From: Glycine soja
Taxonomy: Eukaryota; Streptophyta; Magnoliopsida; Fabales; Fabaceae
DNA length: 64,000 nucleotides
Assembly (NCBI RefSeq): GCF_004193775.1
Contig: NC_041002.1
Location: forward strand, 2,901,261 to 2,965,260
Direction of reading: 5' to 3'
Shown: positions 1-13,210 of the stretch, one piece after another
How positions within the stretch are numbered: the first letter of the stretch is position 1
Layout: every line of letters starts with the position of its first letter
Program-made: the position numbers and the translations under genes
The notes under the pieces: generated by a model
The model's database searches: none
Told to the model about the DNA's origin: nothing
The model's input: only the letters and a program-made list of their open reading frames with translations

Positions 1-248
1 TGAAAGTTTTAAGTTGGAAGTAAGCATGACGTAAAACCTATCTCCAATTCAATGTATCACTCCATTTATCAATCAAATAAAGTCCAAGCAGTCATCAACT
101 AGTCTACAAAGAAAGAGGGAAAAAAGAAGTGTATTTGACTGTTCCTACTTGTTTATTTTATACAAAAGAATTCGCAAATGCAGAACATACACAACTAATT
201 CACAGATACATGTATAAGATTGATAACACAAGGTCAATGAAGCTGTAC

Positions 249-975
249 CAGCAAGCTCAGTCCAGGCCAAAACATGCTTCTCCGGTAAAGAGTTGAAAGT
301 GATATACCATGCTTCCAAGTGCTGCATAAAACAAAAAGATAAACACACAAACATTAACGAACAACAAGAGTTTTGAACTTGTAGACTCAACAGCAGAATC
401 TTGTATCAGCCAAATGCCAATGAATCCTCATCTTCATCCTTAGACATGTATACCTGTACAGCATAAGCCATTTCCGGCCGTGAATAAGTGCCGGCAGTGA
501 AGCATACACCACATTCCTCACATCCTCAGAAACGAGCATTGAAGGCTCAGAAATTTCAGGCAGGTGATCACCAATCCGAGCCACAGCCACAGCCACAGGC
601 GTTTTCACAATGTGCTTCATCTCAACGCCTTCATCGGTGTAATTACCATCCTTGTTGCGAAATCCGCCCATTCTGGCAACTTGGTGAATGGCCCTACCAA
701 GTGAGTGCTTGCCCCTGGAAAACAAACTTTTCTTCACAACAAAACTTTCCTTTGTGGCAGAGTCATCACCTGCCACCATCATTCTTCTCATCAGCTTCAC
801 CAACCTTATCCCCGGAATCCGAAGTAGACAACAAAGAACAGAGAAACGCAGTGAAGGATGAAGTATCAGGCCCATCAATTGTTACATCATCATCATCATC
901 ATCACTACCACCCTCTTACTCACCCTCTTCCTCCTCCTCTTCTTCTTCTTCTTCTTCCCACTGAACAACAATCAT
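249..975 (-). pseudogene. TLD-domain protein pseudogene fragment
   Basis: Reading the minus strand, an acidic Glu/Asp-rich stretch (about 900-975) leads into a segment that includes SEPSMLVSEDVRN and SLPALIHGRKWLMLY, then, after a 132-base intron (322-453, GT-AG), STWKHGISLSTLYRRSMFWPG (exon 249-321). This is the N-terminal half of the TLD domain of plant TLDc proteins, a family linked to oxidation resistance; the specific role is not known here. Two breaks are visible: a TAA at 918-916 within the acidic tract, and a frameshift near 780-790 between the DEKND part and the GDDSATKE part. The next exon, expected to encode the rest of the TLD domain, is not seen between 1 and 248 and may lie outside the window. 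An exon fragment of a live gene with alternative splicing is the main alternative. Confidence 0.68.
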
Positions 976-2501
976 GTTGATTTCACAAAAACGTGTCTAA
1001 AAATTACTAGTAAGTCAATTTTACGGATAAATACTCAAATCCGTCGTTTAAAAAATGAGGCATAGATAAACCTGATGAAAAGATGAAAAATTAAAATTAA
1101 ATGTAAAAAGTATGATAAAATAATTCTGTAAATAATTTAATGATAAATTTATTTTTAAATTTTATAACTTAATATTAAATTGATTATTAATCATTACAAT
1201 TTAATAATATAATGATTTCATAAAATTATCAATAAGATTAATTTATGATATTTTTTACTCGTTTTTATACTAAATTTATATTTATCAATTTATTACTATA
1301 TTACACTTTTCAAGAAGTATGAATTTAGTTATTTAGCTATTCAAGCCAATTTTACTTATGTTAATCACGAACAGTAAATAAAAGGACTTCATGGCGCAAC
1401 AAAGTTTTTTATTTATTTATGAACATAGTAAAATATAGTAGTTAAAGTTGTTATTACTTGTTGATGCAAGATTGATTCAAACAGAGAAGGATTTCTTGTC
1501 AAAGCATACCCTCAATTGTTTTTTTTTTTTGACAGAAAAACATACCCTCAATTATGTGTCCATGACCATCTCTAATTAGAATAATTGAATCAAGTAGACA
1601 ATGAAATTAGCAGAAGGATGACTTGGGCACATAAAAATGTTTATAGTTTGACATTTTTTTTAAAAGAAAAAAAAAAGGAAATGGCTTATCTTCTTTATTT
1701 GTAATTATGTTCGGTCATAATGTAATAATGGTTTATCTTACGTTAGACAATACTAGTACCTACAACTCTACAACTTATGCTTCATGCGTAAAACATGTTA
1801 TTAATCAATATAAATACAGTTTTATTTATCACCAAATATGTGAGTAGACTAGCATAAAATTGTTCTCTCTTAATCTTGAGATTTGAATATGCAACTATCT
1901 TAAATAATTAGAAAGAAAATGTTACCATCTATAACAATCCTACCCAACTAAAATAAATAAATAAATCCATTTCATGCAACTTTAATCTTTTAAATGTCTT
2001 TTTATTAACTTTTATTCTCGTAATTAAAAATCTGTTCATGCTTCATATACTTCATGGTTTATAATTTTTGACTAAATTATTTGTAAAAATAAGCAAATTA
2101 ATAATTTAAAATTTGGCATAGAACCACTTACAAAAACTATAATTAATTTGAAATTGCAAGCTATATTGCGAGAAATATTGTGGAAAAAGGTTAATAAACT
2201 CAAAACAACTCAACGTCAAAAGATTTATTTTATCAAAAGGTTAAGAATTTCTGTATGAACTAAAAATACAGTGCATTCTAATAATTATAAACTAATATAT
2301 AATCATAAAATGACAGATGAAAGTTTAATATTGTATAATTACCAGAATGCACAAGACATAATTGTCCTGTTTTCTATTCTATCCATTTCACTCTGTCAAA
2401 ATGAAAAGCTTACCCAAGGGTCATACTAGATTTATAAAGGTCATACATATTAAAAAATGACTCCTGAATATTCCTAAAACACGTTATTCACAAGGACGTG
2501 C
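976..2501. other. AT-rich intergenic region
   Basis: I see no coding potential or structured RNA here, only A/T-rich sequence with short homopolymer runs. The part nearest 2501 should contain the 3' UTR of the minus-strand gene that ends at 2502. Confidence 0.6.
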
Positions 2502-4062
2502 TCAACGGTGCTTCTTACCACCACCCTTGTTACTATTTTTCTTCTTACCACCTTTCCCTTTCCATGCATTGGACATATTAGTTCCAGTTTCACGATCTCT
2601 TGATGGTGCTGAATTTAACAAATGCTTCACATTGAGTATGCCATTTCTAAAATGACCTTCACTTGATTTCAGACCCCTGTTCTCTGGCTTGTGCTTCCCA
2701 GCAGATCTTTTACTGCTACCACCAAGTTTTCCCCCAAATTGTCCAAGAATCAAACGCTAAAAGCCACCAAGTGGTCAGTACATATTTTTATATATGAATA
2801 ATGTCAGTAACAGACAGACAGAAAAATAACCGGGGGATAAAAGTGGGGAATGATAGAAATTAATTACCTCTTGAAGCATTTTCTGCTCCCTCTCCTTTTG
2901 TTTCTTCATCATTGGTCGTGCCACACTTAAAGGTAATCTCTGATTCTTTTGGGGCTACATATGGGAATATGATAAACAGTAAGAAATGCGTTTCCTGAGC
3001 ATCTTTGATATTTGCATTGGCACATGACAAACAAAATAGAACATCAACAATAGTCCTCACCTTCCCACCAAGAGAAACAACATTTCTATTTTCAATCTTT
3101 TTGCGTTCTTTCCATGACATATGTGAGTAGCCTGGAAAATAATACAATAATTAGCAGCCATTATAAGAAGCAACCGTACTACCATATTTGCTGGACACAG
3201 TGGAAACTGGAAAGACAAACAAAACCAGGTGAAATGGGTATGGTTACCACAAAATTAAAATAAAGGACCAAACATTTTCTTATCTTTCAAACATCCAATA
3301 TGCGAAAAAACCAATTTTAGCCCACATACTACTCAACAATTTCTAAGTAACGCTCATATATTTCCAACAACAAAATACTCAAGAACATTTATACAACTGG
3401 CAATCAACTATACAATTAAACCCTCTAAATAATCCCGGTTAAGAAAGCTATAGTCATAGATAACTGCAGATATTAACATAAATAAAAGTTACACATGACC
3501 CTAAATGTTACAAGAGAACATGAAAGGACAGTGATAAGTTACAGCCATTGCCATGTATCCTAATTAGAAGTTTAGGTTGAGACAATTTCAACTAAGAATA
3601 TTGTTTGCACAAAAAAGAAGAGACTATCACATCTATCCAGCCAGTAGCCACATAAATCAACATGGTGTTTTAAAATCAAAGATTTCAGCTACCAAGTATG
3701 CATTGTACAGCTATTCAAGAATCAAGCTGCATCAGAGCAGACCAAAGAAATCCAACCAAATTATATGAAATATTATAGTTAGAAGCAAGAACATAATCAT
3801 CCACTTTTCATAATGCATTGTCTTCTATTGAATTGAATATTCAAAATGCATCAACAGAAAGCAGATTCAAAGAAAAGATAAAGACAACAGTCAAGGAAAA
3901 GGGCAAGAAAGTCAAAATGAAAAATAGAAAATGGACATTACTAAAATTTTCCACATCTTTCATAATCTTCCTTATGTCCATTTCTTGTTCCTGCATATCG
4001 GTTTCTTCTCTTGGAGTTCCATGCCCACCAGCTTGTTTCCTATTCTTGTGCATCTTTCCCAT
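2502..4062 (-). CDS. C1orf131/FAF1-like (DUF4602-type) small basic protein, probable ribosome biogenesis factor
   Basis: Four coding exons on the minus strand, 4062-3942, 3131-3061, 2954-2868 and 2756-2502, join in frame at GT-AG introns to give 177 aa. The start is the ATG at 4062 (MGKMHKNRKQ), just inside the acceptor that follows a non-coding first exon at about 5141-5372. The protein is very basic. It has a central MSWKERKKIENRNVVSLGGK block, an LPLSVARPMMKKQKERE helix, an LGQFGGKLGG block, an EGHFRNGILNVKHLL block and a Lys/Gly-rich tail (GKGGKKKN...GGGKKHR). This pattern matches, from memory, the plant members of the C1orf131 (DUF4602) family, whose human and yeast (Faf1) relatives act in the small-subunit processome in the nucleolus. 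Family assignment is by motif recall, so function is inferred. No breaks seen; all four exons are needed for the frame. Confidence 0.8.
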
Positions 4063-5140
4063 CACTGCATTGAAAAATGGAGAAAAAATTAAAAGTCACA
4101 AACTAAATCAAATTATGAAACTGCAAACACAAATAAGAGAAAGAAAGAAAGAAAAAAGGTTCACATGGATGTCTTAAAAGCTTGGAACTCTTCGTACATA
4201 CACTGACAAAAATATAATCATCCCTTCTGAATAGGATCTTTGTTGCAGCAGAGAAACTACTCTAACAGAGAGACAAAGTTTTAAGGAATGTTATGAAATT
4301 TGAGGTTGGGGATATATAGATTCACATCAGTTCATTCAGAGAATATACTACAATTAGAATGAACTCTCTTTGAGCAATGTATAATCTTAACTTGCAACTT
4401 GCAATACTATTAGAGGATAACTAAAAAGGTACGAGAAGGAAGATACAAATTAAAAATGGTAATGCAAAAAGAAGGGCCTGGAGTTATACAAATTGAAGGT
4501 TCAGAAGTCTCTAGGAAAACTTCACCGATTGCCTTCAGAGCAACAGGTCTTGACAAGCTGCCCAATAGCAGTTAAAAACACACAATATAATACAGTCAAA
4601 TAGCAGTTAAGATCAATGTTGTGAAAACCGGTCTGGTCACTGGCTCGGTCGAGCCAGTGGTCCAACCGGTAGGTCACTAATTGGCCCTGTGTCTGTGTGT
4701 GTGTGTATATATATATATATATGACATCTTCAAGTCTATCTGCAAAGTGCAAACATTAACAGTCAAAGAAACAATTATCAAAAACCAAGCACCAAAGTAT
4801 TTGGCTACTAGTAGCTTAGTAGTAATACATACAGAAGCAACTAAAACATATACAGTATTTTAATTTAATTTATTAGCATTCCTAAAAAAATTGATTTAGT
4901 TCTGTGTGCAACAGCAACAACAATTCAGTATTATTAAGGTGCTTGACATAGTCAACAGAGAAATTAAATTCTGAATGCTACTTCAAAGATAAACAACATT
5001 GTAAACAAATCAACGTCTCTCACACACAATAGAAAATGGACGAACGGCATAGGTTGCGGCAACCAGAAAATAAAAGACAAGAAATTGAAAAGAGAAAAAA
5101 ATGAGTATTTAAGCACCTGAAAATGTAGCAAAAAAAGCAC

Positions 5141-5372
5141 CTGAAAAACAAAGATGCAGAGACTAGGGCGTGAGTCCGACGGAACTGCTTCAGGTGCGAC
5201 GGCGTGTTGAAGCTGCAGGCTTAGAGTGCGACGGAATTGCTCCGTGGCTCCGTGCAATGGACGAACAGTCTCGAGACGCGGCGGCACCGGCGCCGAGAAC
5301 GGAGAGAACCGCGCGAGATGAGAGAACTCGAAAGTTAGGGTTTGTGTTTGCTTCGAATTCGAAAATGACATA
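5141..5372 (-). other. Non-coding 5' UTR exon of the FAF1-like gene
   Basis: This GC-rich block stands out from AT-rich flanks. On the minus strand it starts near an AAACCCTAA element and ends with TTTTTCAG followed by a GTGCTT donor at 5140. Joining it to the acceptor at 4065/4066 would place a 1.07 kb intron in the 5' UTR, directly upstream of the ATG at 4062. Exon start is approximate. A 135-codon open frame crosses it but runs into the intron and resembles no known protein. Confidence 0.55.
5335..5343 (-). promoter_or_regulatory. telo-box (AAACCCTAA)
   Basis: The minus strand reads AAACCCTAA, the plant telo-box, at the start of the transcribed region of the FAF1-like gene. Telo-boxes are common near the start sites of plant ribosomal protein and ribosome-biogenesis genes, which fits the proposed role. 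Confidence 0.5.
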
Positions 5373-6876
5373 AATTAAAATTACTTTATTATATTCTTTG
5401 AATAAATTAAATTAATACAAAAAATATTCAAATTAGTTATTCATGACTTCTAAGAGTTTTCCTATAATTCACGTAATAAATATTTTTTTCTTAACTAATA
5501 TCGTGTCCTAAGGCTATTGGACATTAGTTAAAAAGACCCTATTCTATATAGTTTTATTCATTATTGTATATATACGATATTATTTTTAATTAATATGATA
5601 TGTCTACAAATATTTAAGTATATTGTACTGAACTACAGTAGACATGTAAAAAACTACCGTATACAGGATGGACAATCAACCACCCTGGTATATATATACA
5701 CTAGAACATGAGTAATGTTATTTATATCACAGACATTTATACTATTTTATACAAGATAAAAATATCAAAAGTAAAGTGTAAAATAAGATAAGTAATATAA
5801 TGAAAGAGAGATAAATGAAATAAATATTTAGAAATTATATAAAATTTCATTAAGTAAATAATACTATTTTGATATTGTTTGTTTTAATTAATGATGCGAT
5901 AGACTAATGTTAATTCAATCATGAATGAGATCTAAAATAAATTTTAAAAGATTTTTTTAATTTAAATGAGATAATTATAGGTCGGACTCTTTTGTTAAAT
6001 TATGTGACCTTTTTGTTTTATTAAAATTAATATATTAACAAATAACTTTTTTAGGTGAGTCTAAAATTTAAGTTTTAATAGTCTTAACTCGAGTTTACCT
6101 TGCGCTCAGTTTCATCATTTTAATTTCTATTTCATCTTATTAATTTTATTTTTTATGACGGATAACAAATGACAATTTAATCTTAGTTATTATACAAAAA
6201 TAATAAAGAGGCAAAGAAAGATGCAAATTAATCACATATTTTGAGTTGAAGAAATTAATTAAGGAATACTTTGAGTATTTTTTGTAATTGGAAGGTGTTG
6301 TTCAAATTTAAAAGAGAAATTTATGACAAATCATAAAAATAATGATGTATACTTTATAATAATAAATATTAGATGGTATAAAATATACGTATATCAAATT
6401 AAAAATAAATATATTAAAGAGAAAACACAAATGCATCTATGAGAAAATGACATAATTGATCTTAAAAATGATTTGGAACATAAGATCAATTTAAAGCACT
6501 AATGAAAATACACCAATTAAGAAAAGTTTCAATAGTTAAAAGAGAAAGACTAATAAACTTTGAAGTAAAACTATTAAAACAAATGCACAAATATTTTTTT
6601 TATCATCAAATATTAATTATTAATTTATTATTATTTTTAAATAAAAAGTAACTTTTTTTCTTTTTTAATTATCCAATTAATCTTATATGTCTAACAAATG
6701 CATAAGTTGACTAATTCTACTACGAATATTTGAATGCACACCTATCTCTAACAAGTGTTGCTCTTCCTCTATAATATTTGCTTTTGTTTTTGGGTTATGT
6801 TCTACAATTTATTTTGAAAGCTTGTTTCTCACCTGTTATAATAATGAGCTTAGTTTGAACTTACGAATCTTTTGCT

Positions 6877-6879
<3 letters not shown>

Positions 6880-6956
<77 letters not shown>
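6880..6956. repeat. Compound (AT)n(GT)n microsatellite
   Basis: About 28 AT units (6880-6935) are followed directly by about 11 GT units (6935-6956). Confidence 0.95.
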
Positions 6957-7487
6957 AAGGTGCCATTATATTTAGATTCAAAGGAGAGCCTAAATATAAA
7001 CTAACACCGAATTCCAAAAGGAAATCTTATTAACGGGAAATTTGTTTTCCCGATAAATTTTTAGTTCCAAGAATATATAAGAGAAAAAGTTTATCTCACG
7101 GTTGCTTATGAAATAATAAAATAATTAATCCAAGATATATTTCATTTCCCAGTAATAATTTTATCTTCAATCAATATTTAATTATAACGAATGAAATAAG
7201 AAATATTTATTCTTATGGGACAAAAATCATTCTTAGTGAATAAAAATACACATATATCTTTCTTATTACTCACTATCCCACTATCATCTTAATGCTTCCT
7301 CTCATGTATGTGCTATAATTTTTATTTTTTTTATTTTCACAAATTTCATTCTTGCACCAATTTCATGCATGTTACTCACAATAATTTTTTGCTTTCCATC
7401 CAATGCTCCTCTCCTCTTTAATAGACATTTTTTTCTCCTTTCTCAACAAGAATTGCTGAAGGAGAGGTCTGGTTTTTTCTTTCAACA

Positions 7488-7590
7488 GGTGTTAATACTA
7501 GTGCTGATTGCATACATTCTACTTCATTAGATTAATTTGGTGTTAATACTAGTGCTGATTGCATATATTCTACTTCATTAGATTTGCCTT
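7488..7590. repeat. 51-bp tandem duplication
   Basis: The segment starting GGTGTTAATACTAGTGCTG at 7488 recurs at 7539 with one visible difference (catacattc versus catatattc). Two copies only; a recent local duplication. Confidence 0.9.
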
Positions 7591-9035
7591 TTTCTGTCTC
7601 GAGTCAGTGATGAGCATCTGGGTTATACATGTTTTTATAATATATTAACACTTTAACTCTAACCTACTATTCTCACCTACTATTCTCTTCGAAGTTACTT
7701 GTGTCTTTTTGTTTGACTATTTGATTTGAAGTAAGTATACATGTACTTTCATGGCTGTGGCAAGGCTGCAAATTTAAAGCGTGAGGCTGAGAGAGGGATC
7801 GTGATGGATTATAGTAACTTTTTTTGGCACTGATTTATGAGACTTTCGTGTGGGTTGTTACATTTATATCTATTTTAGACACATTTGGATTTTTTTAACA
7901 AACTTTAATGATAAAGATATTTCAATAATTATTATGTATATTTATAGGAAAAAAATGTCAAACAACACACATGTTTTAATTATTCATGGGTACATAAAGA
8001 ACATTCTCAACCATTTTTAATAATTAATCAAACACATTTTTTTTATAAAGTACTCCAGAATAATATTTCCAACACTAAAAAATTATCCATCAAACAAACA
8101 CTCCCTCAAACATTAAAGAAAATTTAAGATAAAAATATATATAAATTCAATGTAATAGTTTTGATAATAGAATCTCTTGTGAACGATTTTAAGAATTTAA
8201 TTTATGATATTATTTAAATATTAACTATTTATTTAACTAATTTTCATTTATGATATTAAAATATTTTCTACTTTATAATAGCACTCAAGTATTTTTTTTA
8301 CAACTTTTATATCCTTGTCTAATATTAAATAAAAAAAATGGAAATTACATCGGTAAAGAATTTTTGTGAATATTTTGGACGTACTTTTTTTAATCAGCAA
8401 AAACTAAGTATAAATATTTTACATCAATAAAAGAGCAAATGTTGCTAAACTCGCCTGAGCTAAATAAAATTATGGATTCTGTAAGAATTATTATATAAAC
8501 TATGCCGATAAAGAACCAAAATTAGCAAGTTTTTATTTTTTTTCTTTCCCTTTCTTTCAATTAACAAGTCACATAATTTAATTTTTTTTAAGAGAGTGTA
8601 TTTTTTTAGTTATGTGTTAGTTTTTAATTAGAGGAATAAGTAAACTAGAAAAGGAACAAGAAATGAGAAAGGTGATTTTAATCAGTAAAAAAAATGAGGA
8701 AATGAAAATAAAAAAAGAAGGGATGAAAAAAAAAAACCCACTTGCAAAGAGCAAGAAAGGAATACCAAGAACCGTAATATATTTACTATTTTTCTTTTCA
8801 GATTTACATAAGAGTCTAGGTGGTAATGGTATAACCAATGGGTGACTACTGACTAGTTAGTAAAAGAAAAAAAATCTTGATCAACAAACAAATTTAAATT
8901 AAATATAAGAATAAATGACCCATGACCCAAGCTTCTTCAATGCCTTTGAGACGGAAAACCAATGTCACCCAAACCCAAAAATGCCCAAAAAAAACAAGAA
9001 GAAAAAAAAAACTTCTATATAATTCAACCCCTTAA

Positions 9036-12000
9036 TTAGGGACATCTCACATTTCTTCCAGGTCCACCATAGTAAAAGTAATTCCCCCAAACATTATTAA
9101 TCCCTCCTTGTATGTCATAGCAATTCGGGTGATCCGCTAGAACCCGAAGATTTGACAATGGTACCAAGTTGTTATCCCAATCCACAACTTGCATGTTCCT
9201 AAAATATGAAGCTTTCCCAAAACCTTCACTAGCAAAATGTCCACTACCCATTTGAGTCGAAGTGTGAGACCCTGATTGCCTTGAATTCACAATTTCGCCA
9301 CCAAATTGCACCATGCTTGCATGATCCCTTAGGTGTGTGAACAAGAATGATGGCCAATACCCGACTAAGATTCCGGATCCAAATTCAAGCCACCAATTTC
9401 CATGCTTTGGATCCTATACAAAAAATGAAGCATAGCACCAAACCTTCAATGTCACTTTTTGTTGCAAACTACTCAAAGATAGACATAATTATGAATAGCA
9501 ACATGTTAGCCAGGTTGGTAAGTGAAGTGGGTCAAAAAGAGGGGAAAGAAAGGTGGTGAATGTTGGGGGAATAAGCTAAATTTTGTTTTCTTTTGTTAAA
9601 ATAGTAGTAAAATGAAGAGAAAAAAAAATAAAGTGAAGAAGACCTCAGAATTAGAAGCTCTTTGTTTGGAAAAAGGAAGAAGAGAATCTTTAAAAGAAGC
9701 AAAGCATAAGGGAAATACAGTTCATTATTAGAATTCACAGTGCATGCGTCTAATGTCCCAAAGTATTAAAGTGGGTAAAGTGGCATGTTAACTAAGACGG
9801 GACATTATACAAAACTTTGTGCACCATGACTTTATTTATTCTTCCTCTTTTTTTAATGAAATTTCACGTTTTATAAAATAAAAAATAATAATCATGCCAT
9901 GAAAAGCTTAAAATAATCCCCCCTTGCTTCTTCTAATAGTCTATATCACAAAATTCGATGGCATTTGTGAGACTTCCAAAATAATGGAGAGCCCATCATT
10001 GACTATTTCTAAACCCATTTTATTTATTTGTTTTTTTAGTTCATTTGGGCTTTTGACTACGAAATTTGAAGACTTTTTTTTAACCATAAAGGTATTCAAA
10101 TCGAACGGTAGGAACAGTCTTTTGTCATCAAATCTTTTATCCTTTAGGTGGGACCCTCAACGTGATCCCACATTGGTTGGTGAATTTAATTTAACCCATC
10201 CATGATGTATGCTCATAAAAAGATTAATCTAAACTAGGATAGAAATGAACCCTTAGTGGCTTAATCCGTTTCATATATGATTTATATGACAAAGTTTAAC
10301 TTTTCCAGTCAACAACAAAAACAGCGCATAATCACCATAAAAATAAATGATAAACACAAAGCAACCCAAAAAGAAGAAGAAAAAAAATGTAAACTTGTAC
10401 GTCAAGATGTCAATAAATATTGTCAATTTTCGTAATGGAGCACGAAATTACCTTCCAGATGAGCAAGCTAATATCAAATTGTCCACCAGCATAGGAAGAA
10501 GTTGGAGAGATTGCAGCTCCAATTGCAATTCTATTGTTAGTTTGAACAAAGCCTGAACACAGTAAGTTGTAGCATCCAGTTGCTTGATATGCATCACTCT
10601 GCAAATAATAATTAGTGGTAATTTTCATTAGTTTCTTTCTTTAACAACAACAATAATAATACCTAACTGTAGTTTTAGTTATTGTAGTTTGAAGTTTGAA
10701 CAATGTATAGTTGTAGTATTTTAAGTTTTTTTAGTCAATTTTTTATTTTTATTTATCATAAAATTATGTAAATTTAGTCTTCTAAGAACATAATAAATTC
10801 GGAAATGAAAAAGTTTAAATGTTGGAAAATTAATGAAAATTTGATAAAATTTAAATGTGAAGAAAGAAAATTTTGAGATTTTTCTTTTACTTTGACTGAA
10901 ATCTGATATTTTGATTAATATTTTTTAGTATACGAATAATAAATAATTAAATCATTTCAATTTATGGAAAGATTTAAGTAGAAAACAATAATTTGAAATT
11001 TTCTAAAATAATTAAATTAAATATAGGACTAAATTTGATTAATTTTATAAATGAATTGACTAGAAAATTCTACCAATAAACCTTATAATTATAATATTTT
11101 CCTGTACCTTACACTTTAAGCAAGGATCACAAAAAATATATAATAGAATTCTCCTTTTTTTCTTCAATGAGAGTTTGCTTACCGTCCAATACGTAAAGAA
11201 TCTCGGGTATCTGTCCCCGTAGAGCTCGGGGCTGACCTGCAACAAAATTAATTGGAATAAGTTTGGCTGTCTAAAACACAAAATTAAATACATGAACGAA
11301 AATGAATTGCAGGTAGTTGAGCATGCTATCTACCTTATGAATGCTATTGCTAACAAAAAAAAAAAGATATAGAATTTTTTGAAAAACTGAAGGAAAATGA
11401 GTGTGTTTCTGTAAAGAAAGAATTAATTAAGATGCAGTAATTGCTGAATTGAAACTTGCCTGCCAACCAGACTCAATGGTGTTGAGATCATCTCCAAATG
11501 AGCCAGAGATGACCCACATTTGGGACAAGCTGAATTCATCTTGATTTGCCACTCGGGGTGCCCACACGTTTATGCTTGCCTTTGCTCCGTAGTACTGCTC
11601 TCCACTCACATACCCAACTGCATGCTGTGCAGTTCACCAACAAAAATTATTGTTAAGTCTGCATATAAGTAACCAGTTTAATGACTATAGAAAATTTTAC
11701 ATCATCAATCAATCAGAATTGATATAACTTTTAAGATAATTATGATAAGTACAACAAACTTATGATATATATTAATTTATGATTGAATGATAGTGTAAAA
11801 TTATTTTATATTGTCGATATGCGACCTGCCAACCTATTTTCTTATAAAATAAATAAGAAAAAAAACTGTTTGTTGGGTCATTTGAAGAGTTGCTAGAGGA
11901 AGTTAAATTTAGAATTAGATTGTTTTGTTAGATTTTTCTACGCAAGATAATGAGAGTTTAAATGTGATGATGAGTTGTTTGGTTAAATTTTTCTATACAA

Positions 12001-13210
12001 GGTGAAGGTAGGTGCAGCATACACAAGAATGAAAAACCACTTTGCTTTGGAGTAAGTGAAACATTACTAGCTGAGGAACCATGAAATTCTGTGATTGCCA
12101 TAAATAGGAAAAGGTTGAAGTTTCACAATGGTAAGAAAGGAATAAAAAACCAGCTAATCGAAACTTATTGTTTATGCTTTCATGACTATTCTTAGCTTCA
12201 TAGTAAAGAAGCCAAATGCACATTGGGGAAAAGAAAAAGAAAAAAACATTGGATGAAAAACAAAGCACTTCACTCCCATGTGCTTGCTTTAACAGTTTCT
12301 GATATAGTTGTTTGTTGATGTCTTCCTTTGGTTTGAAAAATGAAGAAGAAAAAGAAAATAGAAGAAAAGAAAACAAAGTTTCTGTGCATACCTCATGTCC
12401 ATTGCTGTTGGTGTCCCTTCTAACACGTCTTCTTATTTTTCTTCCAAATCTGCTAACAGAACTAGCCCTTAACATATCTTGTTCTGTTGTTCTTCTAATT
12501 GGAATTGTACCTTCTGGACAGGACTCCCCTGACATGGTCCATAACTGAAAATTCTCACTCATGTCCATTTGGTTATGACCTTTAGGCCTTTCTGGAGGAT
12601 CCTGCACATGCATTAATATCTCCACTTTAATTCAAAATTGAACCTAACTTTAAATAATAAATTCTAAGAAATCATGTCCCTTAAGCATGTAGTCATTGGT
12701 TCGATCCTCATGTTCAAGAGATTAGTATCTGACTCTAGACGTGGGATACTCCGTGACAAAAAACAAACAAAATCTAAGAAATTCTTTTAGACAATTAACA
12801 ATTACCAGTGGTTTGTGTCCCTTCAACATTGGATGATCAAAAGCTGGTTGCTGATGAGACACCACACAGTCTATTACATCACCATCAGGACTCTTCAAGG
12901 AACAAAAAAAAAAAAAAAACTTCACCATGTTATGGTTCAAAACAGGTGAGAAAACAGGGGAAGTGAAAAGCTAGAAACTTTGGCGCACCTGAATTGTCTT
13001 AACGGCGGGCTTGTTGATCTGTTGAAGACGAGTTCTTATGATGTTCATCTTGTGAGCCTCTTCTTGCGGCTTGAAAGTCTGATTGGCAACTGGGGTGTTG
13101 CCAATATTGCCAATATCTGAGGAACAAACAGGACAAAACAAAGAAGCAACAAGGAGAAAATGTACAAGTGTGGAAATGATTGGGGAGCTCAAACACAAGC
13201 TAAAATCCAT
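9036..13210 (-). CDS. Neprosin-domain (DUF239/DUF4409) secreted protein
   Basis: Seven minus-strand exons (13210-12989, 12892-12806, 12601-12392, 11624-11460, 11236-11183, 10598-10452, 9413-9036) give 420 aa with every junction in frame. Residues 1-30 look like a signal peptide. Residues 31-140 form the neprosin activation (DUF4409) region with [10 protein letters not shown] and [10 protein letters not shown]. From about 174 to the end is the neprosin domain, with [51 protein letters not shown] and GGEIVN...GSGHF. Neprosins are secreted prolyl endopeptidases with two catalytic glutamates. By counting from the C-terminus these should be Glu224 (IESGWQ) and Glu335 (GGEIV), both present; this assignment is inferred. 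A basic run RKIRRRVRR (157-165) sits between the two domains. The intron 11459-11237 starts with GC. An in-frame ATG 51 codons upstream (13363) exists, but Met at 13210 places the signal peptide first. The substrate is unknown. Confidence 0.93.

Larger units (their letters stand above)
5374..9035. other. Intergenic region with microsatellite and small duplication
   Basis: AT-rich sequence with no convincing gene. It holds the (AT)n(GT)n tract at 6880-6956 and a 51-bp tandem duplication at 7488-7590. The end near 9035 should include the 3' UTR of the neprosin-domain gene. Confidence 0.6.

Noticed and set aside
488..964. 158-codon plus-strand ORF with a Ser-rich end
   Set aside because: It is the antisense shadow of the TLD fragment; the Ser run is the reverse of the Glu/Asp tract.
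4964..5371. 135-codon minus-strand ORF
   Set aside because: It crosses a GC-rich 5' UTR exon and runs on into a clear intron; no family resemblance.
12660..12760. GGTTCGATCCT box within a neprosin intron, resembling a polymerase III B box (SINE remnant?)
   Set aside because: No A box at the right distance and no target duplication recognised.
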